This document shows positions 10,245 through 20,799 of a DNA stretch of 64,000 bases, piece by piece; the stretch's first letter is position 1; each line of letters starts with the position of its first letter. The translations under genes were made by a program, and so were the position numbers. The DNA comes from Ceratobasidium sp. AG-K (lineage: Eukaryota; Basidiomycota; Agaricomycetes; Cantharellales; Ceratobasidiaceae). The DNA lies in assembly GCA_037039685.1 (NCBI GenBank), contig JAWNGF010000015.1, positions 1,007,001-1,071,000 on the forward strand. Reading direction: 5' to 3'. The notes below the pieces were generated by a model. It saw only the letters and a list, made by a program, of their open reading frames with translations. It had not been told where the DNA came from and ran no database searches.

Positions 10245-10912
10245 GGCGCGGTGGATGAAGCAAGAGTGGGAAGTGGGTTTAGTGCAGGAGGGATGAAAGT
10301 AAGAACTTTTTGATGAGGGATCTGAATCCCGGCTGCCTCTTTTATACACTTAGAGCGCCGTATGGGGCAATCTTCCTTGTTGTCAGCGGCCAAATCCTCC
10401 TTTGTCTCTTCATGGCAACGTTTCCTTGTAACCTTGGGAACTTCCTTAATGGCTTCTGGGTGTTCCTTGTGGAACTTGTTGATGAGTTCTGATGCATTGC
10501 CAAGGTTCTCCAAAGGTTCCCAAGAATCGTGTTCTGCTGTGTAACCCTTCCATTTGACAAAGTACTTCAGGACTCCTTTCTCAACTTTGGAACTTTGAAT
10601 GCATTCCACCTCATACTCTTCTTCTCCTTCTGGCGTTTTAATAGGAGGGGGTGGTTCAACATGGTGCCCCTCAATTTTGTCCTCTTCATACTTGGCTAAG
10701 CGTGACACATTGATTACCAGGTGTATGGTCATGGCTGGTGGGAGATCTAATTTGTAAGCGTTTTTTCCAATGGCTTCCAGAATAGTGAATGGACCAAGAT
10801 GTTTGTGGGATAACTTGATGGAAGGCCTGTTTGTTGTGATGTGATCATGACTCAGCCACACCTTGCTGCCAAGGATGAAAGGATCTTCCTGCTGCTGCTT
10901 GTCTGTGTATTC
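10151..10912 (-). pseudogene. E1 integrase C terminus with chromodomain
   Basis: The frame continues the integrase after the solo LTR and carries a GPF(T/K)ILE DNA-binding segment and a chromodomain. The latter shows E-EYEVE.I, then KYFVKWKGY, then DSWEPLENL, the aromatic and W-G-Y signature of the family. Chromodomains of Ty3 integrases steer insertion to histone-marked chromatin. The frame runs on past the chromodomain and overlaps the accessory frame by 94 nt. It is separated from the catalytic part by the LTR at 10,918-11,374. Confidence 0.8.
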
Positions 10913-10917
10913 CTTGT

Positions 10918-11374
10918 TGTCGCGAGCCAGCTCCCTCCATTGGACTTGTCTGTGTCTTGTCCTGTCTCATGGCCGTGTATGTTTTGCTTGTTTCTCTTTT
11001 CCTGCCGCGTTGCCACCTTCTTGTGGTTATCCTGTTACATTGTGTAACGCGGCTGTGCTTTGTACGAGTCATGTCTGTTCATACAGCATGACTCACATGG
11101 ACACTCCTGATTGGTAGACTGTCTTGACTCATGTGGCTGCACCTTGTATGACTCGGCCACTTTTTGAATATATATAGAGGACCAACAAGCCTGGTAACCC
11201 CAGCTTGTTTTGTCTCGTCAAAACATCCCCTTTGAGTGACACTTAGAACCACCCCTACCCTCAAGAGCCTACAGGCACTTAAGTGTGTTGCGGTTCAAGA
11301 GGTCACTTAGGTCTTAGTGCCGTCCACTCTCCCTCGCGGCTTGTTTCATAGCCACCAAGAAGAAGCTTACGACA
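10918..11374 (+). mobile_element. Solo type B LTR inserted in E1 integrase
   Basis: It runs from TGTCGCGAGCC to AAGCTTACGACA (457 bp) and is flanked on both sides by CTTGT (10,913-10,917 and 11,375-11,379), a perfect 5-bp target duplication. It has the same orientation as E4. It contains several GAGTCAT/ATGACTC copies, a TATATATA box near 11,168, and the CCAGCTTGTTTTGT segment used for self-priming. Confidence 0.9.
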
Positions 11375-12466
11375 CTTGTCCTGTTCCTTGCTCAGGGTCA
11401 AACTGGCCTTAGCTTCTTCCAAACAGTCTTGAATGCGCTGCACATGAGCCGCAGCCTCTGGCACAGATCCATCTTCTATTGGTGTGCCTTGAATTGATGG
11501 ATGGTGGGCCGTGCTGGCAAAGAATGGCATCATGCCAATACTGGAGTGGAACAAATTGTTGTATGCAAACTTGGCAAAAGGTAATAACAAGGCCCAATCA
11601 TGCTGCCTGAAAGAACAGTAGGTACAAATAAAGGCTTCTACCATTTGGTTGATGTGCTCCATTTGTCCATCAGTTTCCAGGTGATATGCTGTGGAGAGTC
11701 TGGGCTGGATGTTCAGGGCCTGGTAAAGTTCTCTCATGAATTTGGATGCAAACGTGGGGCCACAATCAGATACAACAGTTTCTGGGGTTCCATGCAACTT
11801 CCAACAATGCTCCATGAACAGTTCCGCAAGTTTGGGTGATGTGGTCCTTTCAGTACAAGGCATGAAATGTGCCATCTTGGTTAGGGTGTCCACAATGACC
11901 AAGATGGAGTCTAGACCTTTTGACAGTGGAAGTTTGACAATCATATCAACAGAGATGTGTTGCCAGGGTTTGGAGGGAAGTTTGAGTGGTTGCAATTCAC
12001 CAAGTGGGCATTGATTGATTGGTTTTGATTGTTGGCACAAGTCACACAAAGAAACATATTTGTTGACATATGCTTTCATGGATGGCCACCAATACTGCCG
12101 CTTGACCATTTCCAGGGTTTTTGCTTGGCCCATGTGTCCAGCTGCTTTATTGTTGTGGTGGAGCTCCAGGATCTGGCGCTTGATCTTGTTGTTGCTGGGG
12201 ACATAAATCTTCCCTTTGCAATACAACATATCATTCCTGATTTTCCAATCTCCAAACTCCTTCTGTACTGACGCACGTGCCTTTTCTGGTTGGTTGCTAA
12301 GGAAAACCCAAATTGATGTAACATAGTTGTCTTCTTGAGTCTGATCCTTGATTGCTTGCCAAATATCCGTGGTTGACGCCATACCCTGAGGTTCCTCTTC
12401 TGCCTAACTGATGAAGAGATGTGGCAAAAGTAGGGGTTTTTGAGGGACTACCCTCCCTTCTAGGTC
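11375..12466 (-). pseudogene. E1 integrase: zinc-binding and catalytic core
   Basis: Reading from about 12,382 the frame shows the HHCC domain (ELHH, GHMG, C-D-L-C) followed by the rve core. The first Asp is in VDMIVKLP, the second in VSDCGPTF and the Glu in TDGQMEH. The frame then runs directly into LTR sequence at 11,374, proving disruption after the KEQDK segment. The C-terminal half continues at 10,912. The same protein is present uninterrupted in E5, so the insertion point is exact. Confidence 0.85.
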
Positions 12467-12484
12467 ATGGTTGCTTTGTCAACT

Positions 12485-14376
12485 GAGTGCATCTGCCTTT
12501 CTGTTAAGTTTGCCGGCCCTGTACTTGATCTGGAAATTGAATTCTGAGAGAAAGACTGCCCATCTATTCTGTCATTTGGTCAGAACCTTGGAGGTCATGA
12601 AGTATTCCAGGTTTTTGTGGTCGGTAATGAGTAACACAGGGATTTCTGTTCCTTCCAAAAGGTGGCACCATTCCTTAAAAGCCTTGATAATTGCCAGGAG
12701 TTCTTTGTCAAAGATATTGTAGTTCTGTTTGGCTGGAGACAGGCTTTTGGACATGAAGGCAACAGGGTGGAGCTTGTTGTTGGAACTGTATTGACTGAGA
12801 ACTGCCCCTGTGGCTTTGTCCAATGCATCACACTCAATGATGAACCCCTTGTCCTGATCAGGTTGCAGAAGGATAGGCACTTTGATGAATTCCTTGATTA
12901 ATCCCTGGAATGCAAGTTCTGCTTCCGTTCCCCATTCCCATTGCTTTGTTTTCATGGTCAAGTCATACAAGGGGCGCACTATGTGAGTATAGTTGCAAAT
13001 GAACCAGCAATAGAAGTTTGCAAAGCCAAGGAAGGTTTGGATGTCTGTAACGTTTTTAGGTGCAGGCCATTTTTTGATAGCGCTGATTTTCTCTTCATGC
13101 ATTTCAACCACTTCCCCTGATATGACTAGCCCTAGGTAGTCTACTTTGGACACATGGAACCAACACTTCTTGAGGGAACAGTAAAGGCCAAGGTGTTGCA
13201 GACGGCGCAGCACTTCCTTTACCTGCATGGGATGTTCTTCAGGATTCTTGGAGAAGATTAAGATATCATCAATATAGATCTCCACGTACACCCCTTTGAT
13301 GTCCCTAAATTTGGCGTCCATCATGTTTTGGAAAGTGGCTGGTGCATTGGTGAGCCTGAATGGCATGACTTTTGTTTTGTAGAGCCTGTATTTTGTCCTG
13401 AAAGCTGTTTTGTGAACATCTTCCTCTGCAACCCTGACTAGGTTGTATCCTGACTTGAGATCAAGTTTGGTAAAGATTTTTGCACCCTTGACCCGCTCAA
13501 TGAGATCATCTGTTCTTGGTAGTGGGTAACGGTTCTTTTTGGTCCATCTATTCAGGTATTGATAGTCCATGCAGAGTCTGGGAGGTTGTGGTTTTCCGTC
13601 AATGTCATGGCACTTGACAAACATTACAGGCAATGCCCATTCTGAGGTTGAGGGTACAATGAATCCTTTTTCCAGATTTTTGTCAATCCATGTTTTGAGA
13701 ATGCAGTCCTCTTCCTTGGTAAGAGAGTATACTATGCCAATCTTGGGTTTTGCACCTGGTTCCAATTCGATTTTGAGCTCATAGGGTCTGTGGGGAGGCA
13801 ATTTCTCCACCTCTTTGGCCACAAAGATGTCTTTGAATTTGAAATATTCATCAGGAAGCTGACCCACTACCCCTCCTTCCATGGCATTGCAATCTTCATA
13901 TAAACATTCTGCTGCGCAATAATCTGACTCAAATTTCAATGTCCCTAATGCCCAATTGATCCTTAGGTTATGCTTCTTCAGCCATGGGATGCCCAGAACT
14001 ATGGTGTGACGGCCTAATGGCGCAATGTCACAAGTGATTTCTTCAACATGGTTGTTCATAATGATTTGGAAGGTACACTCCTTGTCAATCAACCTGTTTG
14101 CTATTGGTCAGCCATCTATTACTTGGACCCATCTTGCAGTCTTCTTCTTTTTTGTGGGGATCCTGTGTTTTTTTATGTACTCAGAGTTGATGAAGTTTCC
14201 TGATGCTCCTGAGTTGATCATCACAACAGTAATAAGATTTTTCAGGCTTTTGATCATGATGGGGACTTGAAGCTGGTCTGCATATTTGGTGGAACAAAGA
14301 TATATTTTGTTTACAGACTGTTTTTCATTCTTCCAGACTTCACAATCTAATTCCGACTTTAGGGCACCTGATGCTC
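12485..14376 (-). pseudogene. E1 protease, reverse transcriptase and RNase H
   Basis: The domains in order are an aspartic protease region, RT with LDLKSGY and the YIDD box, and RNase H with an ITDHKNLEY stretch. The protease triplet reads NSGAS instead of DSGAS (codon AAC). Stops break the frame: a TGA after VIDG in the protease region (about 14,107) and one at 12,572-12,574 in place of the Arg codon seen in E5. The pol reading frame lies -1 to gag and is open across the gag stop. It probably gives no functional enzyme. Confidence 0.85.
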
Positions 14377-14379
14377 CCC

Positions 14380-15636
14380 TCAGTCAATGCCTTTTCCCAA
14401 ATCTGAATCTGTGGTGTCAACAGCCTCTAGGGCGGCTATTTGTGCGTGGCAATCTTTGGCAATATGTCCCTTCTTCTGGCAACGGTAGCATGTGGTTTCA
14501 CTCATGTCGGCTGCTACCTCCACCTTGGCTTGACGGGTATCCAGTTTGATGAAACTAAAGGAGATCTCTGTTGTTGTTCCATCAGCCCATTTTACCTTGG
14601 GTGTGAGGAACCCACACTTGTTTTTGCCAATTGACTTGATTGTACCCTTCTTGCTACCCTGAGGGGTCACCGTGTAGATTGCTTCTCCCTTCTGGAATTT
14701 ATGCGCTGTTGCGCTCATGGTCACCTGCTTGTGGGTTCTGCTTGGTGTCGCCCTCTCCAAGGTGCTTGTACCTTTTTTTTCCATGTTCCTCACAATGAGG
14801 GCCGCATCAATTTCCCGGGTTCTTGTGAATAGCTCCTGCAGGGTGGCATTGTGGCAATTGTATGCCTGGGACATAAGCATATCCTTGATGTTGTCTTTGA
14901 GACCAGCATAGAAATTGTCTTTCAGGGTCTGCTCATTGTAGTCCAATGGGGCTGATAAGATTATAAATTGAGTGATGCATTCCACCACTGTTTTGACTTG
15001 GGCAAGTGCCTTATACTTTTGCCAATCAACTTTGACCTGTTTGATTTTGCCAAAAGCTAATTCCCACTTGCGTTGGAAGACAGCTAGGTCTGTAAAGATT
15101 GTTTGGGGAACACCTGCATTGTGTAGACCCTGGAAGGGACAAATCCAGTTGACAGCAGATCCACGCAGATAGGAAATGATAAGACAAATTTTCTTCTCAT
15201 CAGAAGCAGTGGCGTAATGAGAATCAGCAATGTAATTAGCACAGGAATAAGTGAAGTCCCTGGCTTTGGCTCCTTGTTCACCATGGAATTCTGTTGGTTT
15301 GGATGCTGCTGATTTCTCTGCCCTTCCAGGCTTGAAGATTGAGCTAGTTGGTGCTGTGATTCTAGAGGAGGGTGGTGCAAATTGCATCATTGATCCCCTA
15401 AGCCCTCACATTGCGGTTCCTCCTCCTAGTGACAACCCTAATTGACTGGTTGTTAAGGTATTGGGCTGCCCTGAGGTTGTCCCACTAGGTCCCGTGGTTC
15501 TTCCACTTCCTACAATTCCCTGGGCCTGAATAGCATCCCTTGTGATTCCGTGTTGATTGGTTAACTCATTGTATAGTTTGCGGTTCTGATCCAAAATTTC
15601 CGCCAGCCAATCAATGCAGATGTTTCCATCATCCCC
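14380..15636 (-). pseudogene. E1 gag, central and C-terminal part
   Basis: A 336-codon frame (14,380-15,390) holds the capsid-like region, then a zinc knuckle CYRCQKKGHIAKDC near its end, the nucleocapsid hallmark. A TGA just upstream (GTAM-stop) separates it from the preceding 80 codons (to 15,636), a stop at the same place as in E5. The N-terminal part lies beyond E2 at 29,866-30,273. Confidence 0.8.
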
Positions 15637-15641
15637 ATTAT

Positions 15642-16052
15642 TGTCCCGACTTGGGTCAATTAGGTATATAAAAGTTAAGGGGTTCGACTTAGACAAGTCT
15701 TAGAACCCAAGGAGTAGTGATAGTGAGAGGATTGATTGAGCAAGTCCTAATGGAGAGGAGGTCAAGCCTTGTCATTAACCGGCTTGACCTCTGGGTTTAT
15801 ATACATGAGGTATCAAGGCCACGTCATCATCTATCAGTGTGGGAAAGCCGAGTACAACCAATGATAAGCGAGATAAGAGATATGACTCAACATTCTGGAA
15901 GTTCTGGAAGCATCACCAATATCAAATGAAAAGACAAATACATCACATGATACAAGATAAGCGCCAGAGGACATTTGTACCAAAAAAGGAAAGTGTTCGG
16001 AAAAAAGATATAAAATCAGAATAAAATGTCTGAGCTTAGTCAGCTCATGACA
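15642..16052 (-). repeat. E2 3' LTR (type D)
   Basis: It runs from TGTCCCGACTTGG to GCTCATGACA. The internal side reads TTACCCCCTCCTAAGGG, an inverted polypurine tract. On the coding strand a TATATAAA box lies about 30 nt before AAGGCTTGACCT, the segment complementary to the element's primer site. Confidence 0.92.
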
Positions 16053-16062
16053 TTACCCCCTC

Positions 16063-17562
16063 CTAAGGGCCTGGCGTGGTGGGGTGAAGTTTGTGAAATT
16101 TATCAACCAGTTCAGGAGCGTTCTTGAGATCTTCCTTTGATTGCCAAGAGTTGTCTGCATGATAGTATCCTTTCCACTTGACATAATAGTGGAGTTGACG
16201 GCGGATTTTCTTGGAATTAAGGATCTCTTCGACTTCCCATTCTTCTTCTCCTTCTTGTGTGACAATAGGGGGTGGTTGAGTAGGTTCGCGGCCGTGGGGA
16301 TCAGAGTGGAATTTCTTGAGCAGCATGACGTGGAAGACAGGATGAATCTTCATTGATTTTGGTAATTCCAGTCTAAAGGCATGAGTCCCTACTTTTTCCA
16401 TTACTTTGTAAGGGCCTAAAACTTTGTGGGAGAGTTTTACTGAGGGTCTGTCTGTGGAAATGTTCTGATGATTAAGCCAGACTTTATCCCCCGGGTTTAT
16501 CTCTTCTGGTTCTTTGGCTCCTTTATCAAAGTAGTGTTTATAGGACTGGTTTGCTAGAATGAGGGCGGCTTTAACTTCGTCGTATCCTTTCAACAGGAAT
16601 TCCGCATGGGCATCAGCTTCAGGAACAGTATAGTCTGATTCTTCCCCAATGTTCATTCTAGGGTTGAAACCCTGGCAGATTTGGAAAGGGGTTTTGCCAG
16701 TGGATGCTTGGATTCCATTGTTGTACGCAAATTCTGCCATAGGGAGCAGGGCCACCCAGTCGTTTTGCCTATGGTTGACAAAAGCCCTGATAAAGATTTC
16801 AACAACTTGGTTTGCCTGTTCTGACTGTCCGTCTGTCCTTGGGTGGTAGGCTGTGCTGAAGGTAGGTTTTACGTCCAACCGTTTGTACAGATGCCTAATG
16901 AACTTTGAGTTGAAAGTGGATCCTCTATCTGAGACTGTTGCTTTTGGGGTGCCATGAAGTTTCCAAATGTTTGCAACAAAGATATTGGCTATGTCTACTG
17001 CTGTGGCTGTTGATTTGCAAGGGAGATAGTGTGCCATCTTGGAGAACCGATCTACCACTGTTAAGATTGCGTCATATCCTTCTGATTCTGGGAGCCCTAC
17101 AATCATGTCGTAGGAGATCTCTTCCCAAGGTCTCTCAGGAATATGTAAAGGACGTAGTAGTCCTGTGGGGAGTTGGTTTGATGGTTTAACTCGAATGCAT
17201 GTTTCGCAGTGTGACACATAAGAGTTGACAAATTTCTTCATGGTTGGCCAGTAGTAAGTTCTTGAGACCAATTCCAATGTTCTTGCTTGTCCAGGATGCC
17301 CAGCTGTAATATTGTCATGGCGCGATTCCAATATCAGGTTTCTGACGGTTTCATCCTTGGGGACAAAGATCTTTCCTTTGAACATTAAGAGTCCTTCTCT
17401 GTATTCCCAATCTTTGACTTTTTCTCCGTTTCTCAGCTTATTGTGGGCTTCCTCTAATCTGGGATCTTCAAGGATTGCTTCTCTGATTAGATCGTTAATC
17501 TCCTGGTCAGGGGTAATAGCCGAAATAAAAATGTCTGGTTTGAGGAGAACTTGGTTCTCTAC
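16063..17562 (-). CDS. E2 integrase with chromodomain, open
   Basis: It is open from the GVENQVLLKP linker after RNase H to the stop near the LTR, about 500 codons without interruption. Motifs: the HHCC domain (H...H, C-E-T-C), the DDE core (YDMIVGLP, VSDRGSTF, TDGQSEQ) and a chromodomain (EEEWEVEEIL, YYVKWKGY, NSWQ). The product would cut and join DNA ends in the nucleus. The only break from the rest of pol is at a run of C (about 17,563-17,572) that shifts frame, and the insertion of E3 upstream. It is the best-preserved integrase in the window. Confidence 0.85.
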   Translation of the reverse strand, partial: VENQVLLKPDIFISAITPDQEINDLIREAILEDPRLEEAHNKLRNGEKVKDWEYREGLLMFKGKIFVPKDETVRNLILESRHDNITAGHPGQARTLELVSRTYYWPTMKKFVNSYVSHCETCIRVKPSNQLPTGLLRPLHIPERPWEEISYDMIVGLPESEGYDAILTVVDRFSKMAHYLPCKSTATAVDIANIFVANIWKLHGTPKATVSDRGSTFNSKFIRHLYKRLDVKPTFSTAYHPRTDGQSEQANQVVEIFIRAFVNHRQNDWVALLPMAEFAYNNGIQASTGKTPFQICQGFNPRMNIGEESDYTVPEADAHAEFLLKGYDEVKAALILANQSYKHYFDKGAKEPEEINPGDKVWLNHQNISTDRPSVKLSHKVLGPYKVMEKVGTHAFRLELPKSMKIHPVFHVMLLKKFHSDPHGREPTQPPPIVTQEGEEEWEVEEILNSKKIRRQLHYYVKWKGYYHADNSWQSKEDLKNAPELVDKFHKLHPTTPGP

Positions 17563-17776
17563 CCCCCCCCAAAGGTTCTAGGTCATATCGCCTCAAGAGA
17601 ATGTCTGCTTTTTTGTTTTGGTTTCCTGGCCTGTACAAGATTTGGAAGTTGAAGTCCACCAAAAAATTCATCCATCAGATTTGGTGTTGGTTCAATTGTT
17701 TGGATGAAGAGAAGTATTCCAAATTTTTGTGGTCTGTCATCACTTGAATGGCTTTTTCTGTGCCTTGAAGTAAGTG
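17563..17776 (-). pseudogene. E2 RNase H C-terminal fragment
   Basis: It encodes the end of RNase H and the connection to integrase (VMTDHKNLEYF, then NKKADIL and a DLEP-like motif). It is cut off by E3 at 17,781. A frameshift at the poly-C run around 17,563-17,572 separates it from integrase. It continues from 25,061 on the other side of E3. Confidence 0.75.
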
Positions 17777-17781
17777 CCGCC

Positions 17782-18259
17782 TGTTGTAAGCTTCTTCTTA
17801 ATGGCTATGAGACAAGCCGCGAGGGAGAGTGGACGGCACTAAGACCTAAGTGACCTCTTGAACCGCAACACACTTAAGCGTCTGTAGGCTCTTGAGGGTA
17901 GGGGTGGTTTAAAGTGTCACTTGAAAGGGATGTTTTGACGAGACAAAACAAGCTGGGGTTACCAGGCTTGTTGGTCCTCTATATATATTCAGAAAGTGGC
18001 TGAGTCATACAAGGCGCAGCCACACGAGTCATACATAACAGCCAGTCAGGAGTGTCCATGTGAGTCATGCTGTATGAACAGACATGACTCGTACAAAGCA
18101 CAGCCGCGTTACACAGTGTAACACATAACCACAAGAAGGTGGCAACGCGGCAGGAAAAAAGGGGAAAGACAAAACAAAGAACAAACACAGACACACATAC
18201 AAGAGACGAGAGAGGATGAGACGCAGATGAGTCCGATGGCAAGAGCATGGCTCACGACA
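17782..18259 (-). repeat. E3 3' LTR (type B)
   Basis: It runs from TGTTGTAAGC to GCTCACGACA. The inner side reads TTACTCCCCCTTTAAGG, an inverted polypurine tract. It carries a CTCTATATATA box (about 17,980) and repeated GAGTCAT motifs. Confidence 0.93.
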
Positions 18260-18304
18260 TTACTCCCCCTTTAAGGTCCTTGAGGGGAACTCGAAAGGAC
18301 CGAT

Positions 18305-19069
18305 TTACTGCACCCAGCAGTCCTTGACAACCTTTTTGACCAGGGAGTCGACCTCGTCCTCCTCTTCCTCCGTGAGATTGATGGGGTTGAACACAGTGTT
18401 ACCTGGTTCATCACAGTGCTCCTCCCACTTTTCCCAGGTCTTCTCGTCTGTCCAGTCCGCCTTGGACCAGTCCATGACCCTCTCCTGCTCCTCCACATGG
18501 TCCTTGTCCCATTGTTGTACGTCTGGCTCGACCTCCTCCCATTGCGACAAGTCCGCATTCTTCTCCTGCCACCAGAATGGCTTCCATTTGAATTTCTCCC
18601 TCTGGTAGCGTCCCTGCTCCATCCTCCAATCTGCCAAGTCTGCTTCGAAGTTCTTGTCCCATGCGTCGGCCCATCGAGGCCTCAGAGTGGGAGGACGACC
18701 TTCGTATCCTGGAACCCATTCGCTGCTATAGGCTCCTTCTTGTCCCCATTCGACCACCCCGAGCTTGTGCATGGATAGCAATACGGCTTCGGACACCTGG
18801 AAGGCTGCGCATCCTCGGCATACGTAGATGTCCTTTCGCTGGAGCTGCATGCGTGTCGGCCACTTTTTGCCGACCCATTCGAACTCTCCCAGGTCGGAGT
18901 GCAGGATGTTGTTGGAGGCACGGAATTGGAGCCACCCTGGACTCTGCTGGGACCTTTTGAAGACGTAGAGGGCCGCTCCCGAGTCAAGGATGCGGGCCGT
19001 GTGGAAGGCTGGTCCGTCGAGAACGCGGACCAGGTTGTTGGCAATGGTGGCACGGGTAACGGCAGGCAT
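18305..19069 (-). CDS. Type B accessory protein, 254 aa, intact (E3 copy)
   Basis: The frame starts MPAVTRATIANNL and is the same length (254 aa) as the E4 copy at 39,222-39,986. It is Trp-rich (at least 15 Trp), has a C-x2-C pair (YVCRGC, residues about 81-86), a strongly conserved block (LGVVEWGQEGAYSSEWV), a charged Trp/Glu-rich middle and, near the end, NTVFNPINLTEEEEDE. The last motif matches in position and pattern the I-I-D-L-T-acidic motif of the unrelated type A accessory protein. It overlaps the 3' end of pol in the -1 frame. No membrane segment, so not an envelope protein. Function unknown. Survival without stops next to a broken pol suggests constraint or recent activity. Confidence 0.75.
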   Translation of the reverse strand: MPAVTRATIANNLVRVLDGPAFHTARILDSGAALYVFKRSQQSPGWLQFRASNNILHSDLGEFEWVGKKWPTRMQLQRKDIYVCRGCAAFQVSEAVLLSMHKLGVVEWGQEGAYSSEWVPGYEGRPPTLRPRWADAWDKNFEADLADWRMEQGRYQREKFKWKPFWWQEKNADLSQWEEVEPDVQQWDKDHVEEQERVMDWSKADWTDEKTWEKWEEHCDEPGNTVFNPINLTEEEEDEVDSLVKKVVKDCWVQ

Positions 19070-20799
19070 AGTGTGCAAAAGAGGTTTAGCGCGTTAAGTG
19101 TGTAGAGCGAGTTGGAATGTGAGCAAGTTCTGCAAGTTGTGTTGTTGTCCCGTTCCGCCCTCCCTTTAATACTTCTCGTTTTGTAGTTTGACAGTGTTGG
19201 GGCGTTTGGGAAATCCTTCAAGAACCTCCTCATTATTACTCCGAGGTGACCGAAATCTTCTGCCCGTTGTTCTGTGTCTTCTTTTTCATCATAACCCTTC
19301 CATCTAACCCTGTAGAACAACCTGTCCTTTGTTTCCTTCCAGTCCACGATTTTTTCCACTTCGTATTCTTCCTCCCCTTCTTCTGTTGTGATCGGCGGTG
19401 GTCGGGGTTGGTTTCTGTGGAAGTTCTCATCCTTTTTGTATGGGCTAAGGAGATCGCTATGGAACACAGGGTGTATTCTCATGGTTTTTGGGAGCTCCAA
19501 TTCGTAGGTGTGGCTTGATATGATTTTCTTGATCTTGAAAGGACCGTATTTCTTGTTGTCAAGTTTCTTGTTGGGACGGTTCGTCTTTATGTTTTGTCCG
19601 TAAAGCCAGACAAGGTCGCCCTCTTTGTATTTTGGTAGGTGTTCCACTGTGTCCTTTCTTCTGTGCCATTCCATTGCTGCTTTCGCTTTGTCCCATACTT
19701 CCTGCCAGTTGTTCGCTTTTTCATTTGCTTCAGGAATTGTGGTTACTTCTCTTAAAACATTCCACAGTGGTTCTCTGCCGTTGACAATCTCGAATGGGGT
19801 TTTTCCTGTGATCCCATGTTGCTGGTTGTTGTAGCAGAATTCTGCAATAGGAAGTAGTTCGGCCCAGTTATCTTGCCTGTAGTTAACAAATGTGCGGAGC
19901 CATGCTTCTATCCATTGGTTTATTCGTTCCGTTATTCCGTCTGTTTGTGGATGATATGCCGTGCTGAACGTTGGTGTTGTTCTGATTTTTTGGTAGAGGG
20001 CCTTCAGGAACTTGCTGTTGAAAGTTGTTCCTCTGTCCGAAACTGTGCTTCGTGGGAAGCCGTGTAATCTCCAAACGTTCTTCAGGAAAAGATCGGCAAG
20101 TTGATCTGCAGTTGTTGATTCTTTGCAGGCTATGAAGTGTGCCATGCGAGAGAACCGATCGACCACCACTAGAATGCTGTCATTGCCTTGTGATTTTGGG
20201 AGTTTCACAATGAAGTCATATGCAATATCCTCCCATGGACTGTTTGGGATCTCGAGTGCTTTCAGTGGTACTTGGCTTTTTGTTCCTTTCGCCCTTTGGC
20301 ACTGCTCACAAGAGTCAACGTATTTGTTAACTGTTGCTTTAAGTCCAGGCCAGTAGTATTTTCTTGAGATTAGTTCCAGTGTTCGGGCTTGACCCTGGTG
20401 CCCTGCCATTGTTGAATCGTGGTGTAATCTGAGGATTTTTAGCCTAGTATCCTTGTCCTCTGGTACGTAGATTTTCCCATCTATCCAGAGCAGGTCTTCC
20501 TCAAAGTTGTAGTTCCTAATTCCTTGTTGCACTGATTTGGGTAGGGTCTTCTTTTCTTTGCACAATTCTATGATCTTCCTGATGCTCTTGTCTTTGGTTT
20601 GTGCTTCCTTAATGTCCGCAATGATGTCTGACTTGACTTCTCCGGCAAATCCTTTGAACTGTTCCTCCTTGATCATAATTTGCTCTGCTGTTGGTATTTT
20701 GCTGTGATCCGCTCTTCTGGACAGTAGGTCTGGCTTTGTTGACATATTCCCTGGACGGTAAACTATTTCAAAGTTGTAAGAAGCCAGGATTTGATGCCA
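18682..20799 (-). CDS. E3 integrase with chromodomain
   Basis: After a TGA at 20,800-20,802 the frame is open for about 700 codons. It contains an HHCC domain (LHHD, GHQG, C-E-Q-C), the DDE core (YDFIVKLP, VSDRGTTF, TDGITER) and a chromodomain (EEEYEVEKI, FYRVRWKGY). From about 19,069 on, the frame overlaps the accessory ORF; the Ser/Thr/Pro-rich tail there is probably not meaningful protein. It is part of the pol polyprotein, separated from RT only by the stop. Confidence 0.8.
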   Translation of the reverse strand, partial: WHQILASYNFEIVYRPGNMSTKPDLLSRRADHSKIPTAEQIMIKEEQFKGFAGEVKSDIIADIKEAQTKDKSIRKIIELCKEKKTLPKSVQQGIRNYNFEEDLLWIDGKIYVPEDKDTRLKILRLHHDSTMAGHQGQARTLELISRKYYWPGLKATVNKYVDSCEQCQRAKGTKSQVPLKALEIPNSPWEDIAYDFIVKLPKSQGNDSILVVVDRFSRMAHFIACKESTTADQLADLFLKNVWRLHGFPRSTVSDRGTTFNSKFLKALYQKIRTTPTFSTAYHPQTDGITERINQWIEAWLRTFVNYRQDNWAELLPIAEFCYNNQQHGITGKTPFEIVNGREPLWNVLREVTTIPEANEKANNWQEVWDKAKAAMEWHRRKDTVEHLPKYKEGDLVWLYGQNIKTNRPNKKLDNKKYGPFKIKKIISSHTYELELPKTMRIHPVFHSDLLSPYKKDENFHRNQPRPPPITTEEGEEEYEVEKIVDWKETKDRLFYRVRWKGYDEKEDTEQRAEDFGHLGVIMRRFLKDFPNAPTLSNYKTRSIKGRAERDNNTTCRTCSHSNSLYTLNALNLFCTLCLPLPVPPLPTTWSAFSTDQPSTRPASLTRERPSTSSKGPSRVQGGSNSVPPTTSCTPTWESSNGSAKSGRHACSSSERTSTYAEDAQPSRCPKPYCYPCTSSGWSNGDKKEPIAANGFQDTKVVLPL

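Noticed and set aside
17563..17572. Run of C as a programmed frameshift site between RNase H and integrase of E2
   Set aside because: Homologous junctions in other families are in one frame; a length change in the homopolymer by mutation or sequencing error is simpler.
18416..18960. Plus-strand frames across the type B accessory ORF of E3
   Set aside because: The E4 copy conserves the minus-strand equivalent reading (same length, same protein), not these frames.
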